NCBI RefSeq assembly: GCF_052114605.1
Contig: NZ_JBFRFB010000006.1
Span: forward strand, 124,001-188,000
Reading direction: 5' to 3'
DNA: 64,000 nt
From: Microvirga sp052114605
GTDB taxonomy: Bacteria > Pseudomonadota > Alphaproteobacteria > Rhizobiales > Beijerinckiaceae
Under the pieces are notes generated by a model. The model ran no database searches, was not told the DNA's origin, and saw nothing but the letters and a program-made list of their open reading frames with translations. Positions 58,370-64,000 of the stretch are shown piece by piece (position 1 is the first letter of the stretch; the number at the start of each line of letters is the position of its first letter). A program made the position numbers and the translations under genes.

Positions 58370-60151
58370 TTATGCCAGCTTCGCGTTCGCGCGCAGGTAG
58401 TCGACCGTCTCCGCTTCCGGCAGCGGGAAGCTCAAGGTGCAGACGAGCCCGGGCGGCAGATAGTCGAGGGTCACCTCTCCACCGAGTTCGCGCGTCAAGC
58501 CACGCTCGATCAGACGCGAACCGAAACCTTTATGACTCGGCTTCTGCGTCAAGGGCCCGTCGCTCTCACTCCATTTGAGCACGAAATGAGGCCCAGCCGG
58601 CGTAGGCACGAGGTTCCAACTGACACGAACCTCGCCGGCATCGAGCGAGAAAGCGCCATATTTGGCAGCATTCGTCGCAAGCTCATGGAAGGCCATGGCG
58701 AGCGGCAGGGCGACCCGTGGAGGCAGTTGAAGCGGCACTCCCTCGCTCTTGTAACGCGCTACGTGGTCGCGCCGATAAGGCGCCAGCGCCTCGTCCAGGA
58801 TGTCCTGTATATTCGCGCCTTCCCAGTTCTCGCGCGTCAGAACATCGTGCGTCTTCGACAAGGCGAAGAGGCGCGCCTCGAATGCCGCGCGCCCGGCCTG
58901 CGGGTCGCCGAGCTTGAAGCTGTGGGCCGCAATGGATTGTACGGTTGCCAGGGTGTTCTTGACCCGATGGTTGAGCTCGTTGATCAGCAGCCGCTGGCGC
59001 GCGTCGGCGCGCGCGCGCTCGACGGCCGCCCATGTCCGCTCGGCTACATCCTGGCAGAGATCGATCTCGCTTGCCGTCCATCGACGCTTCGTCGTGTTGT
59101 GAACATAGAGAGCGGCGCGCAACTCGCCTTCCTTGACGAGGGATACGACGATGGTGGCCGGGTTCTGCAACGCGACGAAGACGTCCGAGGATTCGCTGAC
59201 ACGAGGATCGGTGAGTGCATCGTCTATAACCAGGGTACGGCCCGCTCTCATCTCGTCGCACACGAAATCGCCGAAGGGCGTGAGCGGGTGACGGCCGACC
59301 ATGCAGGGCATGCCCTCCGCATGCCAGTCGACGAGCGTCGAGAGCATCATCGTGGCATGGTCGATCTCGCCATAGCCTAAGCGCGTCACGCCGAGGTGCT
59401 TGCCGAGCGCTTCGGACACCGCCGACAGAATGTCATCGGGCCGCACCAGCTCGCGGATCCGATCGCTGAGACTCAGGAGAAAACGCTCGCGGACTTCGTT
59501 CTCCTTGCTCGGAGTAATGTCGAGGGTCACGATAACCGTGCGGAGCGGCTTGCCCAACGTACCCGCGAGTGACTGCCCGCGCATCTGGAGCCAGCGGACG
59601 GAGCTGTCGTCCCTGATGATGCGATACTCTGCCGTGAGCGGCTCGAGCGTGCGGGGAAGCTGCTTGACCTTCCACTCCATCTCCTCCCGATCCTCGGGAT
59701 GGAGCACGTCGAGCCAGGCTTTGAAGGGGTTGGGCTCGTTTCCTGCCGCAGTGATGCCCGTGAGCGTGAACGTCTGATGCGACCAGCTGATCTCGCCGGT
59801 CGAATGATCCCAGTCCCAGATGCCAAGGCCCGCGACGTCCTGGGCGATCTGAAGGCGCTCTTCGCCCTCTCTAAGGCTTTTCAGAACCGTCTCACGCTCC
59901 GCCTCGCGCTGGCTGAGTTTGCTGATGATGTCGTTGAAGGTGGTGCTCAGGTGACCAATGGGCGTCCCGGGATCGGGCACAGTGACCCTTGTCTGCAAAT
60001 CCCCATGCCGCCATTGATCGACGGCCTTATAGAAACTCCTGTATCGCCGCTTTACTGACACGCGCCCGGCCAGCCAGGCGGCCGTGACGGCGAGGCAAAG
60101 AATGAGTAGGTAGGCCAAGGCCCGCCAATCCATGAGCGGCAGATCAACCAT
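58370..60151 (-). CDS. HWE-family sensor histidine kinase (orphan)
   Basis: A 593-residue kinase. One N-terminal membrane helix (ALAYLLILCLAVTAAWLAG, about 11-29) precedes a HAMP-like segment (VPDPGTPIGHLSTTFND), a PAS domain (about 95-215, LGIWDWDHSTGEISWSHQ), a GAF domain (about 225-385) and the HWE kinase core with the phospho-acceptor His in LLINELNHRVKNTLATVQ, the FHELATNAAKYGA N-box and a GFGSRLIERGL G-box. The GAF/PAS ligand is unknown. No response regulator is adjacent. In alphaproteobacteria HWE kinases commonly feed the PhyR-EcfG stress pathway; applying that here is an inference. Confidence 0.92.
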   Translation of the reverse strand: MVDLPLMDWRALAYLLILCLAVTAAWLAGRVSVKRRYRSFYKAVDQWRHGDLQTRVTVPDPGTPIGHLSTTFNDIISKLSQREAERETVLKSLREGEERLQIAQDVAGLGIWDWDHSTGEISWSHQTFTLTGITAAGNEPNPFKAWLDVLHPEDREEMEWKVKQLPRTLEPLTAEYRIIRDDSSVRWLQMRGQSLAGTLGKPLRTVIVTLDITPSKENEVRERFLLSLSDRIRELVRPDDILSAVSEALGKHLGVTRLGYGEIDHATMMLSTLVDWHAEGMPCMVGRHPLTPFGDFVCDEMRAGRTLVIDDALTDPRVSESSDVFVALQNPATIVVSLVKEGELRAALYVHNTTKRRWTASEIDLCQDVAERTWAAVERARADARQRLLINELNHRVKNTLATVQSIAAHSFKLGDPQAGRAAFEARLFALSKTHDVLTRENWEGANIQDILDEALAPYRRDHVARYKSEGVPLQLPPRVALPLAMAFHELATNAAKYGAFSLDAGEVRVSWNLVPTPAGPHFVLKWSESDGPLTQKPSHKGFGSRLIERGLTRELGGEVTLDYLPPGLVCTLSFPLPEAETVDYLRANAKLA

Positions 60152-60363
60152 TCCCTGAACCCGTCATCCCTCTGCCATCTGTGATTATCGCAGGTCGCGA
60201 CGAGGCTCGCTTTTGATCGTTGATCCGAGCTGCGAAAGCAATGGCATGCCCTCCCTGCGCGTGTGCGCCTCACTCAAGCTGGAGCAGCAAGCGGACGGGG
60301 CAAGGGATGAAGCGCGGCGGGAATTCAAAAGCCTTTGATCCATGCTCGTTCTCGATGCCGTTT

Positions 60364-61572
60364 TCATGACATTACCGAAGCATTTCGCTCTTGCCGCGCA
60401 TTGAAACGGGCCAAGGTGAAGGCAGACATGTCGATTGAGCCCTCTTCCGCAATCACACATTGCGACACCATTTCACCGATCGCAGCCGAATGCTTGAAAC
60501 CGTGCCCCGAGCAGGGCGAGACGACGAGGATGCGATCGCTCTCCGGATGATGATCGATCAGGAAATGTGAATCCGGCGTGATCGTATAAAGACATGTTGC
60601 CGACTTCACCGCTTTCGCGGAAAGGCCCTGCACCCTGCCGTTCAGGTGAACGCCACGCATGGCGACCGCTTCATCGGGAGTAACGATGCGCTCGATATCG
60701 TCCGGCGTGGTGAAAGCTTCATATTGCTCGCCTGCGGTCTTGACCGCATTCGTGCCGCGCAAGCATGGGAAGCCATAGAAGAAGTCGTTCGGCTTCGAGC
60801 CATGGAGCCAGATGAAGACGGGACTCGCCTCCCAGTTTCTCGCCCAGCCGGGTTCGATCTCGAACCAATGCATGACCTGCCGGGCCGGGGCGAGAAGGCG
60901 GTCGAACGGCGCGCCGAGCAATTTCGCCGCCCATGGGCCCGCGGAGACAACCGCCTGCCCGGCAAGCAAGTCTCCCCGATCCGTCACGATGCGCACGCCC
61001 GAGCCTTCAGGCCCGATCGCCAGTACCCGTGTGCCGAGCCGCATGGTGGCTCCAAGGGCCTGGGCCTGGTTGAGCTGCGCGGCCACACAGCGCTCGGGAT
61101 CGAGATACCCGCCGCCAGCTTCGAAATAGCCGATCTCGTCCTCACGCGGCGTGAATTGCGGAAAGCGGCGGCGAATGTCGTCCGCACTCAGCATTTCATG
61201 GGCAATGCCGTATTTTTCCGCGGCCTGCCGGGTGCGGTCGAGGAAAGCTACGTGGATATGGCCGCGAGTCGCGGGCTTCACGGCATCAACGATCAGGCAG
61301 CCGCTCCGGACCAGAAGCCGCTTCCCCGTCTCGGCCTCAAGGTCTTTCCAGATCTCATGGGCGCGCATGGCCATGGGAACATAGACCTCGCCTTCGCCGA
61401 TGGCTTGGCGGGTGATGCGGGTCTCTCCGTGGGTCGAGCCCTGATCATGGGGCGGGTGGAAACGGTCGATTCCCAATGCTTTCACGCCCCGCCGCGCAAG
61501 CTGGTAAAGGGCAGCGGAGCCCATCGCCCCCAGGCCTATTACGGCAACATCGGCGGAAATATCATTATCCAT
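60364..61572 (-). CDS. solA: N-methyl-L-tryptophan oxidase / sarcosine oxidase-like
   Basis: A 402-residue FAD-dependent amine oxidase of the monomeric sarcosine oxidase family. It has the dinucleotide-binding VAVIGLGAMGSAALYQLARRG near the N-terminus, HDQGSTHGETRITRQA (contacts covalent FAD), and VVSPCSGHGFKHSAAIGE near the C-terminus with the conserved Cys that binds FAD. Members demethylate N-methyl amino acids, releasing formaldehyde and H2O2. It is divergent from the TPP riboswitch and thi genes. The ATG at 61572 overlaps a palindrome, ATTACGTAAT. Confidence 0.88.
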   Translation of the reverse strand: MDNDISADVAVIGLGAMGSAALYQLARRGVKALGIDRFHPPHDQGSTHGETRITRQAIGEGEVYVPMAMRAHEIWKDLEAETGKRLLVRSGCLIVDAVKPATRGHIHVAFLDRTRQAAEKYGIAHEMLSADDIRRRFPQFTPREDEIGYFEAGGGYLDPERCVAAQLNQAQALGATMRLGTRVLAIGPEGSGVRIVTDRGDLLAGQAVVSAGPWAAKLLGAPFDRLLAPARQVMHWFEIEPGWARNWEASPVFIWLHGSKPNDFFYGFPCLRGTNAVKTAGEQYEAFTTPDDIERIVTPDEAVAMRGVHLNGRVQGLSAKAVKSATCLYTITPDSHFLIDHHPESDRILVVSPCSGHGFKHSAAIGEMVSQCVIAEEGSIDMSAFTLARFNARQERNASVMS

Positions 61573-61580
61573 TACGTAAT
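61571..61580. promoter_or_regulatory. AT-rich palindrome on the solA start codon
   Basis: ATTACGTAAT (61571-61580) is a perfect 10-bp palindrome that overlaps the solA ATG and is flanked on both sides by ATAAT on the minus strand. Such an AT-rich block stands out in this GC-rich DNA and could be a repressor site. No regulator gene adjoins it. Confidence 0.4.
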
Positions 61581-61698
61581 ATTATCCAGGATGCGTTTCT
61601 CTATTCCAAGCAGAATCCTATGCCTCCCGCAAGGGCAGCCATTCCCCGATAATCCGCCAGCTTGTCCCCCGCCCTGAACTGCTTTAGAAACAACCTGT

Positions 61699-61786
61699 CT
61701 CACGGGGAGCCTCACACGGGGCTGAGAGGTGGCATGGCCGCCGACCCGTCGAACCTGATCCGGGTCATGCCGGCGGAGGGAATGAG
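61699..61786 (+). ncRNA. TPP (thiamine pyrophosphate) riboswitch
   Basis: A THI-box element: CACGGGGAGCC, then GGCTGAGAGGT (61720-61730), GACCCGTCGAACCTGATCCGG and GTCATGCCGGCGGAGGGAA. These are the conserved pyrimidine- and pyrophosphate-binding arms in order. P1 can be closed by CTCA (61699-61702) with TGAG (61783-61786). It controls the thiBP transporter operon by sensing thiamine pyrophosphate. The GGAGGG at 61775-61780 belongs to the riboswitch and also serves as ribosome-binding site of a short leader frame. Confidence 0.94.
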
Positions 61787-61868
61787 CATGCGACATCGCA
61801 GACAACACTGCGCCCCGTGCGAGTTGTGCCGCCAACCCGGCTTACATCATGCATGGGAGCAACCTTGA
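61782..61868 (+). CDS. Leader open frame between TPP riboswitch and thiB (28 codons)
   Basis: A 28-codon frame starting with ATG at 61782, 1 nt after GGAGGG, or better ATG at 61788, which has normal spacing. It contains the cysteine pattern CAPCELC and ends at TGA 61866-61868, overlapping the thiB ATG (61868) as TGATG. If translated, it would couple thiB translation to access to the riboswitch's own ribosome-binding site. No known homologue comes to mind, and it could be chance. Confidence 0.4.
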   Translation: MSMRHRRQHCAPCELCRQPGLHHAWEQP

Positions 61869-62872
61869 TGTTACGCCGAATCCTTCTCACCCTTGCCTCC
61901 GTCGCGCTCGCGAGCAGCGTCGCGCATGCGCAGGGCAAGCCTGCCCTGACGGTCTACACCTATGGCTCGTTCGCCGGGAAATACGGCCCCGGCAAGACGG
62001 TCAAGGAGCGCTTCGAGGCCACTTGCGGCTGCGAGCTCAACTGGGTGACCGCCGAGGATGCAGGCAGCCTCGTCGGGCGCCTGCGCCTCGAAGGCACGAA
62101 TACGAAGGCCGATGTGGTCGTCGGCCTCGACATGAACCTTGCCGCCGAAGCCAAGGCCCTGAACATGTTCGCGCCCCATGGCACCGACGTGAAGGGTCTC
62201 TCGGTGCCGATCACCTGGAGCGACGACACCTTCATCCCCTTCGACTGGGGCTATTATGCCTTCGTCTACGACGCCAATAAGCTCAAGAACCCGCCCAAAA
62301 GCCTGAAGGAACTCGTCGAGAACCCCAACGGCCCGAAGGTCGTGCTGCAGGATCCGCGCACCAGCGCGCCCGGCCTCGGCCTGCTGCTGTGGATGCAGAA
62401 AGTCTATGGCGATAAGGCCCCCGAGGCTTGGACCCAGCTGAAGCCGCGCATCGTGACCTTCACCAAGGGCTGGTCGGAAGCCTATGGCCTGTTCCTGAAA
62501 GGCGAGGCCGACATGGTGATGTCCTACACCACGTCACCTGCCTATCACATCGCCGCCGAGCAGAAGAACAATTACAAGGCCGCCGCCTTCGCGGAGGGCC
62601 ACTATCTGCATGTGGAACTCGCGGGCATGACCAACACCACCAAGCAGCCGGAGCTTGCCAAGAAGTTCATGGCTTTCGTGCTCAGTGAGCCCTTCCAATC
62701 CGCCATGCCCGAAGGCAATTGGATGATGCCGGCGAAGACTCCGGCTGCGGGCCTTCCCGCTTCGTTCAAGGATCTGGTGCAGCCCAAGACAGCTCTGATC
62801 TTCACGCCGGAAGAGGTGCAGCAGAACCGCCGCGCCTTCACGGATGCCTGGCTCAACGCCACGGCGCGCTAA
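61868..62872 (+). CDS. thiB: Thiamine ABC transporter substrate-binding protein
   Basis: A 334-residue periplasmic binding protein for thiamine, TMP and TPP. A Sec signal peptide (RRILLTLASVALASSVAHAQ, 3-22) is followed by TVYTYGSFAGKYGPG, the YGSF-type start of ThiB, VVVGLDMNLAAEA, PFDWGYYAFVYD and DMVMSYTTSPAYH, which form the ligand cleft. The ATG at 61868 is chosen for signal-peptide fit; GGGAGC lies 9 nt upstream. It is governed by a TPP riboswitch and followed after 9 nt by thiP. Confidence 0.94.
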   Translation: MLRRILLTLASVALASSVAHAQGKPALTVYTYGSFAGKYGPGKTVKERFEATCGCELNWVTAEDAGSLVGRLRLEGTNTKADVVVGLDMNLAAEAKALNMFAPHGTDVKGLSVPITWSDDTFIPFDWGYYAFVYDANKLKNPPKSLKELVENPNGPKVVLQDPRTSAPGLGLLLWMQKVYGDKAPEAWTQLKPRIVTFTKGWSEAYGLFLKGEADMVMSYTTSPAYHIAAEQKNNYKAAAFAEGHYLHVELAGMTNTTKQPELAKKFMAFVLSEPFQSAMPEGNWMMPAKTPAAGLPASFKDLVQPKTALIFTPEEVQQNRRAFTDAWLNATAR

Positions 62873-62881
62873 AACAGACAC

Positions 62882-64000
62882 ATGACACGTACACTGCCGC
62901 ATCCGGGAAGCATCGTCGCTTTCGCCATTCTGGCCCTGGTTGCGGGCAGCTTCATCACGCTTGCTACATTCGATGGAGGAAGGCCCGCGCTTTTCTCCAT
63001 CGGACCTTATCTCACGCGGGTCATCACCTTCTCGGTAGTCCAGGCCGCACTCTCCACTATTCTGTCGCTTGCACTGGGCATCGTTCTCGCGCTTGCCCTG
63101 TCACGCCGGCGCTTCATCGGGCGCGACTTCGTGCTGGCGATCTTAGGCACAACGATGGTGATGCCGACTATCGTCTCCGTGTTCGCGGTGTTCACCGTCT
63201 ATGGCCGCAGCGGATGGGTTGCCGGTTTCCTGTCGGCTCTCGGCTGGAGCGGAGATTTCAGCATCTTCGGCTATCCCGGCATTCTCATCGCGCACGTGTT
63301 TCTCAATGCTCCCTTCGTAGCGCGCATCCTGCTCGATTCCCTGAACCAAGTGCCTGCCGAGCATTGGCGACTGGCATCCGCGTTCGGCTTCTCACCTGCA
63401 CAGATACTCCGCCACCTCGACTGGCCTGCGCTTCGCGCGGAGTTGCCAGGACTCACCGGACTGATCTTCCTGCTGACGTTCAAGAGCTTTGCTATCGTTC
63501 TCGCACTGGGCGGCGGTCCGAGCCGTTCAACCTTGGAAGTAGCGATCTTCGAAGCCCTCAAGATCGATCTCGATTTCGGCCGCGCCGCATGGCTTGCACT
63601 CATCCAGCTCGCGATCTGCCTCTCTCTTACCGGTGCTCTCCATTGGGCCTTTCAACGGCCGCCCGCTGCTCATACCATTCGCTCGATCATCCTTCGGCCC
63701 GATGCCCGCAACCGGAGCCTGAAAGTTCTCGATGCGGTGGTGTTGATTGTCGGCACGCTCTTCATTGCCCCCCTGGCACTGAGCATTCTCGGCGGCCTGT
63801 GGAACATTGCAGAAGTGGCTGACAGCGATCTTCTTCAGGCTTTCGCGACAAGTCTCCTGATTGCCATCTGCGCCGCCACGCTCGCCTGCATGCTCGCCCT
63901 AGCGCTGGCCTCCGCCGCGCGACGCCATCGCTTCGCCATGCGATCTCCGCGCCTTGCGGCAATCTACGACTTCCTGCCCGACACACTGCTCGCGGTACCG
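62882..64000 (+). CDS. thiP: Thiamine ABC transporter permease (partial, runs off window)
   Basis: An open frame starting at ATG 62882 (MTRTLPHPGSIVAFAIL) and running 373 codons without a stop to the window end. ThiP is a fused two-domain permease of about 530 residues. Hydrophobic helices and the first EAA-type loop (VPAEHWRLASAFGFSPAQIL) are visible, then LTFKSFAIVLALGGGPSRSTLEV; the second half has just begun (DAVVLIVGTLFIAPLALSIL). With thiB it imports thiamine; the ATPase thiQ should follow outside the window. No frameshift or in-frame stop is seen. Confidence 0.93.
   Translation, partial: MTRTLPHPGSIVAFAILALVAGSFITLATFDGGRPALFSIGPYLTRVITFSVVQAALSTILSLALGIVLALALSRRRFIGRDFVLAILGTTMVMPTIVSVFAVFTVYGRSGWVAGFLSALGWSGDFSIFGYPGILIAHVFLNAPFVARILLDSLNQVPAEHWRLASAFGFSPAQILRHLDWPALRAELPGLTGLIFLLTFKSFAIVLALGGGPSRSTLEVAIFEALKIDLDFGRAAWLALIQLAICLSLTGALHWAFQRPPAAHTIRSIILRPDARNRSLKVLDAVVLIVGTLFIAPLALSILGGLWNIAEVADSDLLQAFATSLLIAICAATLACMLALALASAARRHRFAMRSPRLAAIYDFLPDTLLAVP

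Noticed and set aside
1..64000. CRISPR arrays, transposases, integrases, tRNA or rRNA genes
   Set aside because: I looked for direct-repeat arrays, tRNA-like T-loop sequences and transposase or recombinase motifs and saw none; the window appears to be ordinary chromosome.

Overview
The window is high-GC, densely packed bacterial chromosome, most like an alphaproteobacterium of the order Hyphomicrobiales (Methylobacteriaceae/Microvirga-like is my best guess, not provable here). The clues are an aerobic (CobG/CobN-type) cobalamin pathway, an HWE-family histidine kinase, GGAAC-N17-(C/G)GTT promoter motifs of the alphaproteobacterial EcfG type, and paired-hairpin intergenic repeats of the kind scattered through rhizobial genomes. 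I see no rRNA, tRNA, CRISPR array, transposase or prophage.

Layout. 1-3.5 kb: end of a penicillin-binding protein 1C gene, a YigZ/IMPACT protein, peptidase T and an alpha/beta hydrolase. 3.9-14.5 kb: a divergent hexuronate catabolism locus. One arm (minus strand) is uxaC, a binding-protein-dependent ABC importer (binding protein, ATPase, two permeases) and a fructuronate/tagaturonate-type reductase; the other arm (plus strand) is a GntR/FadR regulator, altronate dehydratase (uxaA) and mannonate dehydratase (uxuA). The enzymes together convert glucuronate/galacturonate to 2-keto-3-deoxygluconate. The importer is of the PotABCD/AfuABC type, not one of the usual uronate carriers.

14.6-33.2 kb: a large cobalamin biosynthesis region. 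cobC, cobQ and cobO lie on the minus strand with cobD (cbiB) divergent from cobC. A B12 riboswitch then leads a long, overlapping plus-strand operon: hupE-like cobalt permease, DUF1636 protein, cobW, cobN, cobG, cobH, cobI, cobJ, cobL, cobE, cobM, cobA, cobB. cobK sits antisense inside it, overlapping both neighbours. No cobF, cobS, cobT, cobU or cobV is in the window.

33.4-54.4 kb: a mixed region with a stress flavour: two YihY/BrkB membrane proteins, the prkA-yeaH-spoVR operon, a zinc alcohol dehydrogenase, a HlyU-family protein, a DUF6152 protein with a four-helix membrane protein and a lytic transglycosylase, a CYTH-like protein, a fumarylacetoacetase-family enzyme, a proline-rich 72-residue protein followed by a LOG-family enzyme and a chromate transporter, an atypical short-chain dehydrogenase, a 55-residue basic protein and PEP carboxylase. 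Several of these genes are preceded by GGAAC...GTT motifs, suggesting shared general-stress control.

54.4-64 kb: an Hsp70-like ATPase, the Tex RNA-binding protein, an orphan HWE sensor kinase, a SolA-type amine oxidase, and a TPP riboswitch followed by thiB and thiP (thiP runs off the end). A 28-codon open frame starts in the base of the TPP riboswitch and ends in a TGATG overlap with thiB.

Nothing in the window looks like a wholly new multi-gene system. The most unusual items are the uronate-linked PotABCD-type transporter, the embedded antisense cobK, the riboswitch-coupled leader frame before thiB, and the cluster of EcfG-like promoters.
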